A stretch of 64,000 nt of DNA from Thermomonas haemolytica (lineage in GTDB: Bacteria > Pseudomonadota > Gammaproteobacteria > Xanthomonadales > Xanthomonadaceae), in contig NZ_SMAP01000001.1 in NCBI RefSeq assembly GCF_004346265.1, positions 618,229 to 682,228 of the forward strand. The letters run 5' to 3'. The stretch's first letter is position 1. Each line of letters opens with the position of its first letter. The notes beneath the pieces were generated by a model, which ran no database searches, was not told the DNA's origin, and saw only the letters and a program-made list of their open reading frames with translations. Positions 37,484-46,627 of this stretch are shown here, piece by piece. Both the position numbers and the translations under genes were made by a program.

Positions 37484-40400
37484 ATGCGTCACGCACGGGC
37501 GACGCGACCGCCACGCGGGTGGTGGCCGTGGCGGGCGCTGCCGCGCCTGCTGCTGGCCGCGCTGCTGCTGGTGCTGGCGGCCGGCGCGTGGGCACTGGAC
37601 CCGGGCAAGCCCTACCGCGACTACGTGGTGGAGACCTGGGGGGTCGAGAAGGGCCTGCCGCAGATCACGGTGATGGCGATCGCCCAGGACGCCGACGGCT
37701 ACCTGTGGCTGGGCACCCAGGCCGGGCTGGCGCGCTTCGACGGGGCGCAGTTCCGCCGCTTCGAGCGCGAGGACGTGCTGAACATGGACAGCATGATCCA
37801 GGCGCTGCTGGCCGACCCGCAGGGACGGCTGTGGATCGGCAGCGCCAAGGGCCTGCTGGTGCTGGAACACGGCCGCATCCGCCCGCTGCCCGCGCCCGCC
37901 GGCATCGCACGCTTCCCGGTGGGCGCGCTGGCATTGTCCGAGGGGCGGCTGGTGGTCGGCGGCCCGGACGGGCTTTACGTAGCCGATGGGCAACGCCTGC
38001 GCCGGCTACGCGCGCTGCCGGGGCCGGTCACCAGCCTGCTGGCGGAGGGCGCCGTGCTGTGGGCCGGCGGGCCGGGGCAGGTACTGCGGATCGAAGGTGA
38101 CCATGTGCAGTCCTTCCCGCTGCCGGCCAGCCTGCCCGGGGCCAGCGCCAACCACTTGGTGCGCTTCGACGGCAACCTCTGGGCCGGCACCCGCAGCGGC
38201 CTGCTGCGCCTGCACGCTGGCCATTGGGAAGTCGTGCCCGGGCGCGATGGCGGACAGGTGCGCGCGATCGAGGCGCTGGCGGCCGACCGCGACGGCAACC
38301 TGTGGCTGGCCACCCCGCAATACCTCGAACGCCTGCGCCCGGGGCAGGCGCCGGAACGGATCGAGAACGCACCCGGCAGCATCGCCATCCGCACGCTCTT
38401 CGAAGACCAGGACGGCAACCTCTGGCTGGGCAGCCAGACCGAGGGCCTGGCACGGGCCTGGAGCGGCCGTACCCGCCGCCTGTCCCGCGCCGAAGGCTTG
38501 GCCACGCCGCTGCTGTGGTCGCTCTCGGCCGCGCCCGATGGCGGCGTGGTGGTAGGCACCGGCAATGGCGTCGAGGAATGGCGGCAGGGCCGTTTCCAGC
38601 GCCTGGTGGCCGGGTCCGGCCTGCCGCACCCGGAGGCCTACAGCGTGCTGGCCGAGGCCGGCCAGGTCTGGATCGGCACCCGCGCCGGCGCCGCCGTGCT
38701 GCGCGCAGGCCAGGCGCGCGCGGAGATCCCGCCGGCACTGGCCCCGTTGCGCGGGGTGCAGGTGCCTGCGCTCCTGCGCGACCATGCGGGAAACCTGTGG
38801 TTCGGCACCCTGGACGGCGCATTCCGGCTCGCCCCCGACGGCCGCCTCACCCGCTATGCGGAGGCCGAGGGGCTGGTCGATCCGCGCGTGCGGATTGTGC
38901 ACGAGACGCGCAACGGCCGGCTGCTGCTGGGCACCGCGCAGGGCCTGTACGAATGGCGTGGCGGGCGGCTGCGGGCGCTGACCGGTCCGAACGGGGACGG
39001 CACCGACATCGGCGTCACCGCGATCACCGAGCTTGGTGACGGGCGCTGGGTGGTGGGCAGCGGCAACGGCGACCAACTGCGTATTTTCGATGGCCGCCGC
39101 TGGCAATCGCTGGGTACCGCGAATGGATTGCCGGAAAACATTCCGTTCCACATCGCCCAGGTCGGCAACGACCTCTGGGTGGCCGGCATGCAGGGCGTGT
39201 ACCGGCTGGGGCTGGCGGAACTCGACCAGGCCCTGGCCAACCCCAAGGCGCGGGTACAGGCACGGATCATCATCAACTCCGGCTTCAACCTCCCCGGCGG
39301 CCAGCAGGACAAATGCTGCAACGGCATGGGCAGCGGCCGCGGCCTGCTGCGCGACGGCCAGCTGTGGCTGCCCACCCGCGATGGCGCGCTGGTGGTCAGC
39401 ACCGCGCGCCTGCCCCCGGGCCCGCAGTGGCCGCCTCGGATCGAAGACGTGCTGGTGGACGGCAAGCCGCTGCTGGCCGAGGCTGGCCGGCTGCGCCTGC
39501 CGCTGGGTGCGCGTAGTCTGAAGATCGAATTCAGCGTGCCGGCCCTGGACCCCGACCGCCTGCCGCAACTGCGCTACCGGCTGGTCGGCTACGACGCCGA
39601 TTGGGTGGAGACGGAAACCCCGGCGCAGCGGCAGGCCAGCTATGCCAACCTGCCGCCCGGCGACTACCGCTTCGAACTGGCCGACTTCTCCCGCGACGAT
39701 CCACTGGATGCGCAGGCCACGCTGGTGCTGCAGCTGCCGCCGCGCCTGTACGAGACCTTGGCCTTCCGGATCCTGCTGGGGCTGGCGCTCGTGGTGCTGG
39801 TGTGGCTGGGCTACCTCGCCCTGCGCCTGCGCTACGGGCGTCGCCAGGCCGAGCTGGAGCGGCTGGTGCGGGAACGCACGCATGACCTGCAGATCGCCAA
39901 CGCGCGCCTGAAGGAGCTCAGCTTCACCGACCCGCTGACCGGCCTGCACAACCGCCGCTACCTGTCGCAGCAGGTGCCCATCGACCTGTCCTTCTACGAC
40001 CGCGACCCGGCCTTCCGCAGCGGCGAGGAGGCGGTGGTGCTGGCACTGCTGGACATCGACCACTTCAAGCACATCAACGACACCTGGGGCCATGCCGCCG
40101 GCGACCTCGTGCTGGAACAGCTGGGCCGGGTGCTGGAAGGGCTCAAGCGCAGCGGGGACTACGCCGCGCGCTGGGGCGGCGAGGAGTTCCTGCTGGTGCT
40201 GCGGCCGCAGCCGCGCGGCGGCCTGGCCGAGATCGGCCGGCGCGTGTGCCAGCAGATCGGCAGCCACGTCTTCGACCTCGGCAACGGCCAGCAGCACCGG
40301 TTGACGGTGTCGGTCGGACTGGTGGAATGCCCGCTGTTCCCGCAGCACCCGCGCCTGCTCGGCTGGGACCAGCTGGTGACGCTGGCCGACCGCGCCCTGT

Positions 40401-40633
40401 ACGCCGCCAAGGACGCCGGACGCAACGGCTGGATGGCCTACCGTCCGGCGCCTGGAACCCGCCTGCCCGCCGACCTCTCCAGCGCCAGCGGCGACCCCGG
40501 CTGGCTGGTGGAGAACGGCTTGCTGGAACGCTTCGGCGAAAGCTGCACGATTTCTGGCGGGAATAGCCACCGCAACGGACAGGAACCAGCACCAGATTCC
40601 AGCCCGCCACCGTCGCTGCCAGAAGCGACCTGA
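37484..40633 (+). CDS. Diguanylate cyclase with two-component propeller sensor
   Basis: A 1049-residue membrane sensor that should make c-di-GMP. It has a signal peptide (LLLAALLLVLAAGAWA), propeller repeats (GYLWLGTQAGLAR, GRLWIGSAKGLL, GNLWLGSQTEGLA and others, up to about residue 640), a Y_Y_Y domain (LRYRLVGYDADWVE), and a span near 765-785. The GGDEF domain has the active-site GGEEF at 898-902 and an inhibitory I-site RSGD at 889-892 with the exact five-residue spacing. It is therefore probably active and product-inhibited. It shares its sensor design with the hybrid kinase on the other side of sdaA. A GGDEF-EAL gene follows after 12 bases. Confidence 0.94.
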   Translation: MRHARATRPPRGWWPWRALPRLLLAALLLVLAAGAWALDPGKPYRDYVVETWGVEKGLPQITVMAIAQDADGYLWLGTQAGLARFDGAQFRRFEREDVLNMDSMIQALLADPQGRLWIGSAKGLLVLEHGRIRPLPAPAGIARFPVGALALSEGRLVVGGPDGLYVADGQRLRRLRALPGPVTSLLAEGAVLWAGGPGQVLRIEGDHVQSFPLPASLPGASANHLVRFDGNLWAGTRSGLLRLHAGHWEVVPGRDGGQVRAIEALAADRDGNLWLATPQYLERLRPGQAPERIENAPGSIAIRTLFEDQDGNLWLGSQTEGLARAWSGRTRRLSRAEGLATPLLWSLSAAPDGGVVVGTGNGVEEWRQGRFQRLVAGSGLPHPEAYSVLAEAGQVWIGTRAGAAVLRAGQARAEIPPALAPLRGVQVPALLRDHAGNLWFGTLDGAFRLAPDGRLTRYAEAEGLVDPRVRIVHETRNGRLLLGTAQGLYEWRGGRLRALTGPNGDGTDIGVTAITELGDGRWVVGSGNGDQLRIFDGRRWQSLGTANGLPENIPFHIAQVGNDLWVAGMQGVYRLGLAELDQALANPKARVQARIIINSGFNLPGGQQDKCCNGMGSGRGLLRDGQLWLPTRDGALVVSTARLPPGPQWPPRIEDVLVDGKPLLAEAGRLRLPLGARSLKIEFSVPALDPDRLPQLRYRLVGYDADWVETETPAQRQASYANLPPGDYRFELADFSRDDPLDAQATLVLQLPPRLYETLAFRILLGLALVVLVWLGYLALRLRYGRRQAELERLVRERTHDLQIANARLKELSFTDPLTGLHNRRYLSQQVPIDLSFYDRDPAFRSGEEAVVLALLDIDHFKHINDTWGHAAGDLVLEQLGRVLEGLKRSGDYAARWGGEEFLLVLRPQPRGGLAEIGRRVCQQIGSHVFDLGNGQQHRLTVSVGLVECPLFPQHPRLLGWDQLVTLADRALYAAKDAGRNGWMAYRPAPGTRLPADLSSASGDPGWLVENGLLERFGESCTISGGNSHRNGQEPAPDSSPPPSLPEAT

Positions 40634-40645
40634 AGGAGCGAGCCC

Positions 40646-42841
40646 ATGCGCGACATTCCGGCGATGGTATCCAGGGGCGCGCTGCTTGCCGCCCTGTACT
40701 TCGCCGGGGCCGGGATGACCGTGCTCTACCTGCAGACCCCGGCCGACGTGGCGCTGTTCTGGCCGGCCGCCGGCATCGGCTACGCGATGGTGCTGCGCTT
40801 CGGCAAGCCCTACGTGCTGGCCATCGCCGCCGGGCAGGCGCTGCTGCACCTGCTGCTGGTGCCGGCGCCGCCGCTGTTCCTGCCGTTTTCGATCGGCAGC
40901 AATGCGCTGGCGACCTGGCTGGCGGCGGCGTACGTCAGCGCCCATGCACGCCAGCTGCGGCTGCGTACCAGCGACGGCTTCCTGCTGATGCGCGGCGCCG
41001 GGGTGCTGTGCCTTGCAAGCGCCGGGATCGGCAGCCTCGGGATGCTCGTCGCCGGCATGATCGCGGCCGCGGACTGGCCGCGCGCCTTCCTGCAGTGGGC
41101 GCTGGGCGACTTGCTCGGCGCCACCGCCACCACCTCCAGCATGCTGTTGCTGTTCGGGGTGCCGCGCCAGGAGCAGACCCGTCTGGCCCCCGCCCTGGGC
41201 AGCCTACGCGAACGCCTGCTGTGGTCGCTGCTGATGGCGCTGCTGCTGGCCGGCGGGATCGCGATCGCGCATCGCGGCAGCATGTATCCGCTGGCGATCG
41301 CCACCCTGCCGCTGGCCCTGCTGCTGTGGTCGGCGGCGCGCTTCCCGCCCACCTTCACCTCGGTCGCTACCACGGTGGTGACCATCACCCTGGCGCTGAT
41401 CCTCGGGCTGGGCATTGGCCTGGACGGCGTCCAGCGCCCGGATTCACTGCAGGACACCGCGCTGCTGGTGAGCTCGCTGGTGGTGGTCTCCACCATCCCG
41501 ATCCTGCTCGCGGCGTCCTACCACGAGCGCTTCGTGGCGATGGCCGCGCTGCACCAGCGCGCCACCCGCGACCCGCTGACCGACCTGCTCAACCGCGATG
41601 CCTTCGAGGAGCACGCGCGCCTGCGCCTGGCCGCCAATGCCGGCCCGCTCAGCCTGCTCTACATCGACCTGGACAATTTCAAGCTTGTCAACGACTCCGC
41701 CAGCCATGCCGCCGGCGACGAGATGCTGCGGCATGCCGCGCGCCTGGTGCAGGCGGAATTCGCAGCCGGTGATGCCTTGATCGCACACAGCGGCGGCGAC
41801 GAATTCACCGTGCTGGCCGCGCTGCCCGACGAACAGGCCGTGGCCGCGGCGCGCCGCCTGTTGGGTGCGATCGAGGCGATGCGGGTGGCCTGGCAGGGCG
41901 GCAACCTGCGCATCACCGCCAGCATCGGCCTGGCCGGCAGCCAGCCGCCGCATGCCAGCTTCGACGAACTGCTGTCGCAGGTGGACGCCGCCTGCCACGA
42001 AGCCAAGGACCTCGGCGGCAACCGCGTGCTGGCGACCGCCGAGAACGCGGAAAGCCTGCGCAACCGCAGCCGCATGATGCGCAGCGCGCTGGATGCGCGC
42101 GAGGCGCTGGACCAGCGCCGGCTGGAGCTGTGGTGCCAGCCGATCGTCCCGCTGGCGCAACCGGCGCAGCCGAACCGGGTGCATTTCGAGGTACTGCTGC
42201 GCTGGCGCGACGGTGAGGGCCTGCTGCGGCCGCCGGCCAACCTGATCGCGGCGGCCGAACGCTTCCGCCTGGGCCCGCGCCTGGACCGCCACGTGCTGGA
42301 TGCCACCCTGGCATGGCTGGAATCGCATCCGGACGTGGCCGCGCGGGTCGCGCAATGCAGCATCAACCTCGGTGCCGCGACCCTGGTGGACGAGGAATTC
42401 GGCGAGTATCTCGCCGCGCGCCTGCGACGCAGCGCGCTGCGCGCCGGGCAGCTGTGCCTGGAGATCACCGAGACCAGCGTGGTGCGCGACATGACCCGCA
42501 CCCGCCGCTTCATCCGCCGCATGCGCAACCTGGGCTGCAGCTTCGCGCTGGACGACTTCGGCACCGGCTTCTGCTCCTTCAGCTACCTGCGCGACCTGCA
42601 GGTGGATTACCTCAAGATCGACGGCAGCTTCGTGCGCGACCTCGCCAGTTCGCCGCTGTCGGAGGCGGTGGTGCGCTCGATCACCGAGATCGCCCACCTG
42701 CTCGACATCCGCGCGGTGGCCGAGCATGCGGAGGACGAAACGCAGATCGACCTGCTGCGCGCGTTGGACGTGGACTACGCGCAGGGCTATGCGTTCCAGC
42801 GCCCACTGCCGATCGCGGAGTTCTTCGGGGTGAAGTCCTAA
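40646..42841 (+). CDS. MASE1-GGDEF-EAL c-di-GMP protein
   Basis: A 731-residue protein. The first 290 residues form a MASE1-type integral membrane sensor with about eight spans (FWPAAGIGYAMVLRFG is typical). The GGDEF domain is canonical at 383-387 (HSGGDEFTV) and lacks an I-site. The EAL domain starts near 514 with FEVLLRW in place of ExLxR and keeps SINLGAATL, LEITET, LDDFGTGF, YLKIDGSFV and YAQGYAFQRP. The loop EGVE is altered to EHAE. Both activities are possible; net direction cannot be decided by sequence. Its stop overlaps the end of hom by 4 bases in convergent orientation. Confidence 0.93.
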   Translation: MRDIPAMVSRGALLAALYFAGAGMTVLYLQTPADVALFWPAAGIGYAMVLRFGKPYVLAIAAGQALLHLLLVPAPPLFLPFSIGSNALATWLAAAYVSAHARQLRLRTSDGFLLMRGAGVLCLASAGIGSLGMLVAGMIAAADWPRAFLQWALGDLLGATATTSSMLLLFGVPRQEQTRLAPALGSLRERLLWSLLMALLLAGGIAIAHRGSMYPLAIATLPLALLLWSAARFPPTFTSVATTVVTITLALILGLGIGLDGVQRPDSLQDTALLVSSLVVVSTIPILLAASYHERFVAMAALHQRATRDPLTDLLNRDAFEEHARLRLAANAGPLSLLYIDLDNFKLVNDSASHAAGDEMLRHAARLVQAEFAAGDALIAHSGGDEFTVLAALPDEQAVAAARRLLGAIEAMRVAWQGGNLRITASIGLAGSQPPHASFDELLSQVDAACHEAKDLGGNRVLATAENAESLRNRSRMMRSALDAREALDQRRLELWCQPIVPLAQPAQPNRVHFEVLLRWRDGEGLLRPPANLIAAAERFRLGPRLDRHVLDATLAWLESHPDVAARVAQCSINLGAATLVDEEFGEYLAARLRRSALRAGQLCLEITETSVVRDMTRTRRFIRRMRNLGCSFALDDFGTGFCSFSYLRDLQVDYLKIDGSFVRDLASSPLSEAVVRSITEIAHLLDIRAVAEHAEDETQIDLLRALDVDYAQGYAFQRPLPIAEFFGVKS

Positions 42842-44013
42842 GGAAATGGGATGGACGCGCGGGGAACCGCGACGCGATCCGGCGCGTGGCCGGGCGCACC
42901 GTCCTGCGGCCGGTCCCGCGGCAGGCCACCGGCGGCGGCCTGGATCGCCAGCGCATCGTCCAGCAGGGCGGCGGCGGTGACCTCGGCGCCGGCGCCCGGC
43001 CCCTGGATTACCAGCGGCTGGCGCGGATAGCGGTCGCACCAGATCGCCACCCGGTTGTCGGTGCCGCTGCCGCCGGCCAGCGGATCGTCCGCGGCCAGCG
43101 CCTCCAGCCCCACCGTCGCGCGGCCATCGGCCTGCAGGCGGGCGATGAAGCGCAGCCGCTGGCCGCGCTTGTAGGCCTCGGCGTAGCGCGCGCGCAGCGG
43201 CGCATCCAGCACCGGCAAGGCCGCATCCAGCGCCGCACGCGACGCGCCGGCCAAGGCATCCGGGACCAGCGACTGCACGCGCACGTCGGAAGCTTCCAAC
43301 TGCACGCCAGCGGCCCGCGCCAGGATCAGCAGCTTGCGCCGCACGTCCTCGCCGGACAGGTCCTCGCGCGGGTCGGGCTCGGTATAGCCCGCCGCCTGCG
43401 CCTCGCGCACGAAGCCGGAGAACGGCCGTAGCCCGTCGTAGTGGTGGAACAGCCAGGCCAGCGAGCCGGACAGCACCCCGGCGATCGCGTGGATGCGGTC
43501 GCCGCCGGCCTGCAGCGCGCGCAAGGTGCGCAGCAAGGGCAAGCCCGCGCCCACCGTGGCGCTATCGCCGTAGCACGCATGGCCGGCGGCGGCCGCCTCC
43601 TGGATCGCCCGCCAGCGCGCCAGCGTGGTGCCCTGCCCCAGCTTGCAGGCGGTCACCACGTGGATGCCCTGCGCCAGCCAGTGCGCGTGCCGGTCCGCCA
43701 CGGCCTCCGAGGCGGTGGCGTCGATCACGATGCGGGTCGCGGCGCCGGCCAACGCGGCGTCCACCCGTTCCAGCCGGCTCGGCTGCGGCGAGGCACCCAA
43801 CAGCTGCCGTAGGTCGCCCCCCAGCATCAACGGCGCGGCCTGCGCGGTGCGCGAATTGGCCACGTACGCCAGCTGCAGACGTTGGCCCAGCGCACTGCCC
43901 TGCCAGCCGGCCAGGCGTACCCATACCGCGCGTCCCACGGTGCCGCTGCCCAGCAGCGCCACCCGTGCCGGTAGCGGCTGCGGCGCCTGCAGCGCGTCCG
44001 CGTGCGTGCTCAC
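42838..44013 (-). CDS. hom: Homoserine dehydrogenase
   Basis: A 391-residue monofunctional enzyme that reduces aspartate semialdehyde to homoserine. It opens with the Rossmann motif VALLGSGTVGRAVW and has VVTACKLGQG, CYGDSATVGAGLPLL, GVLSGSLAWLFHHYDG, then AGYTEPDPREDLSGEDVRRKL with the catalytic Lys/Asp pair. It starts with GTG at 44013, overlapping the metB stop (GTGA). No aspartokinase domain is fused, unlike ThrA/MetL. It is the third gene of the riboswitch-controlled met operon and feeds homoserine to MetX. Confidence 0.95.
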   Translation of the reverse strand: MSTHADALQAPQPLPARVALLGSGTVGRAVWVRLAGWQGSALGQRLQLAYVANSRTAQAAPLMLGGDLRQLLGASPQPSRLERVDAALAGAATRIVIDATASEAVADRHAHWLAQGIHVVTACKLGQGTTLARWRAIQEAAAAGHACYGDSATVGAGLPLLRTLRALQAGGDRIHAIAGVLSGSLAWLFHHYDGLRPFSGFVREAQAAGYTEPDPREDLSGEDVRRKLLILARAAGVQLEASDVRVQSLVPDALAGASRAALDAALPVLDAPLRARYAEAYKRGQRLRFIARLQADGRATVGLEALAADDPLAGGSGTDNRVAIWCDRYPRQPLVIQGPGAGAEVTAAALLDDALAIQAAAGGLPRDRPQDGAPGHAPDRVAVPRASIPFP

Positions 44014-45221
44014 CGTGCCGCCTGTGGCGCGTGCACGCACGCGGCCTGCGCGCGCCCGAGCGCGGCGGCGAGGTCGGCCACCAGGTCGTCGGCATGCTCG
44101 ATGCCCACCGACAGCCGCAGCAGGCCATCGGAAATCCCGGCCTGCGCGCGCGCCTGCGCGCTCATCGCCGCATGGGTCATGGTGGCGGGATGCGCGACCA
44201 GGCTTTCCACCCCGCCCAGCGACTCGGCCAGGGTGAACCAGCGCAGGCCGTCGAGGAAGGCGCGCACCGCCGCCTCGCCGCCCTCCAGTTCCAGGCTCAG
44301 CATCGCCCCGAAGCCATATTGCTGGCGCGCCGCGATGGCATGCCCCGGATGCGTTGGCAGCCCCGGCCAGTGCAGCGCGCTCACAGCCGGGTGGCCGTCC
44401 AGCAGCGCCACCAGCGCCTGCGTGTTTTCTTGATGCACGCGCAGGCGCGCCTCCAGCGTGCGCAGCCCGCGCAGGGTCAGGAAGCTGTCGAACGGCGCGC
44501 CGGTCAGGCCCAGCGCGTTCGCCCACCACGCAAGTTCAGCATGCAGGCCGGCATCCTTCGCCACCACCGCGCCACCGACCACGTCGCTGTGGCCGTTGAT
44601 GTACTTGGTGGTGGAATGCACCACCGCGTCCGCGCCGAAATCGGCGATCGGCCGCTGCAGCAGCGGCGACAGGAAAGTGTTGTCCACCACCACGCGCGCA
44701 CCGGCCGCATGCGCAGCGGCGATCGTCGCGCGCAGGTCGGTGATGCGTAGCAGCGGGTTGGATGGCGTCTCGATCCAGACCAGCGCAGGCTGCCGTGCCA
44801 GCGCCTCGGCCAGCGCGCGCTGATCGGTGAGGTCGCAGGTCAACAGTTCGAACGCGCCCTTCGATGCCAGCGCGTTGAACAGCCGCCAGCTGCCGCCGTA
44901 GCAGTCATGCGGCACCACCAGCACGTCGCCCGGCCGCAGCAGCGCGTGCAGCACCACGGTCACCGCCGCCATGCCGGTGGCGGTGACGACGCCGCCCGCG
45001 CCGCCTTCCAGCGCGGCCAGCGCCTCACCCAGCAGGTCGCGGGTGGGGTTTCCGCTACGGGTGTAGTCGTAGGTGCGCTTGTCGTTGAAGCCGGCGAAGC
45101 TGAAGTTGCTCGACAACACCAGCGGCGGGGTGACCGCGCCGAAGGCGGTGTCGCGGTCGATGCCGGCGCGCACCGCGCGGGTGGAGGCGCGCGCCGGCGC
45201 GGCGGAAAGGGAATCGCTCAT
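44010..45221 (-). CDS. metB: Cystathionine gamma-synthase-type PLP enzyme
   Basis: A 403-residue trans-sulfuration enzyme. Signature pieces are YDYTRSGNPTRDLL, GMAAVTVVLHALLRPGD, DCYGGSWRLF, ETPSNPLLRITDL, the PLP aspartate in VVVDNTFLSP, and the Schiff-base lysine in STTKYINGHSDVVGG. It joins activated homoserine to cysteine (cystathionine) or to sulfide; the choice cannot be fixed from sequence, though the position after metX fits methionine synthesis. It overlaps hom by 4 bases and lies 36 bases after metX. Confidence 0.92.
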   Translation of the reverse strand: MSDSLSAAPARASTRAVRAGIDRDTAFGAVTPPLVLSSNFSFAGFNDKRTYDYTRSGNPTRDLLGEALAALEGGAGGVVTATGMAAVTVVLHALLRPGDVLVVPHDCYGGSWRLFNALASKGAFELLTCDLTDQRALAEALARQPALVWIETPSNPLLRITDLRATIAAAHAAGARVVVDNTFLSPLLQRPIADFGADAVVHSTTKYINGHSDVVGGAVVAKDAGLHAELAWWANALGLTGAPFDSFLTLRGLRTLEARLRVHQENTQALVALLDGHPAVSALHWPGLPTHPGHAIAARQQYGFGAMLSLELEGGEAAVRAFLDGLRWFTLAESLGGVESLVAHPATMTHAAMSAQARAQAGISDGLLRLSVGIEHADDLVADLAAALGRAQAACVHAPQAAR

Positions 45222-45257
45222 GCAAGGGCTCCGTGCGGCAGTGGGGCGGAATCGGGA

Positions 45258-46310
45258 TCAGGGGCGCGCCGGCAGCGGCGCGGCCAGCTCGCTGGCCAGC
45301 AGCGCATCCATGCGCGCGGTGTCCTTCAGGAAGGCGTCGTGGCCGTACTCCGAACGCAGCACGCGCAACCGGCCGTGGCAGCCGAGGCCTTCCTGCAGCG
45401 CCACCGCATCCGCCAGCGGCACCAGGCGGTCGCCATCCACCGCAATCACCGACACCGGCAGCCGCACCTGCGCCGGGTCCACCCGGTGCAGGTCGATGGA
45501 TTCGGACAGCCGCAGCCAGGCGGTGGCGGGCATGCGCGCGACGAACTTCGCGCCGGCCGCGTCCAGATAATCCTCGGCGGCCACCCGTACCCGCCCGTTG
45601 CACAGCACCGGCGGCGCGTCGAACCGCTCGGCGAACTCCTCCGGGGTGCGGTAGCTGAGCATGGCCAGCTGGCGCGCCAGCGACAGGCCTTGCTCATCCG
45701 CACATTGCAACTGCCCCAGCGCCACCACCTTGCGCTGCAGTGCGCGCCAGGCCGCGGCATACGGATGCGGGCGATGCGCGCCGCTAACGGCGATCAGGCG
45801 CCGCAGCCGCTGCGGATGGCGCACCGCCAATTGCAACCCGACCAGTGCGCCGTAGGAATAGCCGACGAAGACCGCCAGCTGCGCGATGCCCAGCGCATCC
45901 AGCAGCAGCGCCACCGCGTCGGCCTGGTCGGCGGTGTCGATCGGGGCGTCCAGCGCGCCGTCGGCACCGACGTAATCGAACGCGAGGATGCGCCAGCGCG
46001 CCGGGTCCAGCGCGCGCCCGGCGTCCAGCAGGCCCTGGGCCCAGCCCGGGGACGGGTCCAGCACGTTCGCCGCCACGTGCCGGTGCGCGGAAATCCCGCC
46101 CGCCACCAGCGCCACCGGCGCGTCCTCGGGGCCGGCCAGCTCGTACTGCAGGTGCAGCCGGCGGGTACCGGCATAGCGGGTGGCCAGCACCGCATCGATG
46201 CTGCCGCGGCCGGCGGGAATGGCCGGGCGCGGCGGCGCGTGGGCCGCCTCCGGCGCCGGGACGGGGCGGGAAGGGGCGACGGCGCTGCGTTCGGCGGGGG
46301 AAGGATGCAT
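45258..46310 (-). CDS. metX: Homoserine O-acyltransferase, MetX family
   Basis: A 350-residue alpha/beta hydrolase-fold enzyme that activates homoserine. The nucleophile Ser is in VGYSYGALVGLQ, the Asp in VDGDRLVPL, and the His in SEYGHDAFLKD; GAHRPHP and FDYVGADG are further MetX landmarks. In xanthomonads MetX is reported to use succinyl-CoA rather than acetyl-CoA, so the acyl donor is left open. The ATG at 46310 lies 6 bases after a GGAG that sits inside a hairpin, and a SAM-I riboswitch lies upstream. First gene of metX-metB-hom. Confidence 0.93.
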   Translation of the reverse strand: MHPSPAERSAVAPSRPVPAPEAAHAPPRPAIPAGRGSIDAVLATRYAGTRRLHLQYELAGPEDAPVALVAGGISAHRHVAANVLDPSPGWAQGLLDAGRALDPARWRILAFDYVGADGALDAPIDTADQADAVALLLDALGIAQLAVFVGYSYGALVGLQLAVRHPQRLRRLIAVSGAHRPHPYAAAWRALQRKVVALGQLQCADEQGLSLARQLAMLSYRTPEEFAERFDAPPVLCNGRVRVAAEDYLDAAGAKFVARMPATAWLRLSESIDLHRVDPAQVRLPVSVIAVDGDRLVPLADAVALQEGLGCHGRLRVLRSEYGHDAFLKDTARMDALLASELAAPLPARP

Positions 46311-46314
46311 GGCG

Positions 46315-46345
46315 GACTCCGGGCGGTGGACGGGCCATCGGAGTC
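46315..46345 (-). promoter_or_regulatory. Hairpin covering the metX ribosome binding site
   Basis: GACTCCG (46315-46321) and CGGAGTC (46339-46345) are fully complementary. On the mRNA the GGAG Shine-Dalgarno (46317-46320) lies in the second arm, 6 bases before the metX ATG. This could be the translational switch of the riboswitch. A separate GCCGAC/GTCGGC hairpin near 46367-46380 lies between the two. Confidence 0.55.
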
Positions 46346-46404
46346 GCGCGGGGGTGCGGGAAGAGAGCCGACACGTCGGCGTCGCGCGCCGCGCGTGCGG
46401 CTTC

Positions 46405-46525
46405 GCAACCATCTTCCGGCAGACGCTCAGGTCCCCGCAGGATTTGGCACCTCGCGGCGGCTTGCGCCGCCCGCAGGTTGCCCCGGCATCAAAGGGCCTG
46501 TCCCTCCGCCGGTCTCGATGGATGC
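46405..46525 (-). promoter_or_regulatory. SAM-I (S-box) riboswitch upstream of metX
   Basis: Read on the minus strand, the leader shows the conserved S-box core in order: GGAGGGACAGGCCC, GATGCCGGGGCAACC, then after a variable GGCGGC-GCAA-GCCGCC helix, GAGGTGCCAAATCCTGC, and a closing GAAGATGG. P1 forms between 46517-46525 and 46405-46413 at 8 of 9 positions. Binding of S-adenosylmethionine normally switches methionine genes off. The aptamer call rests on near-exact consensus; the mode of control (translation or termination) is inferred. Confidence 0.93.
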
Positions 46526-46627
46526 GCGCAGTCTGCGCAGCCGCCGGCGCCGTGTCAATCGCTTCATTCGGATAAAGCGATTCATATAACGCATCGTCAT
46601 GTCCCTGGCTCCGGCATACTCGCGCCG

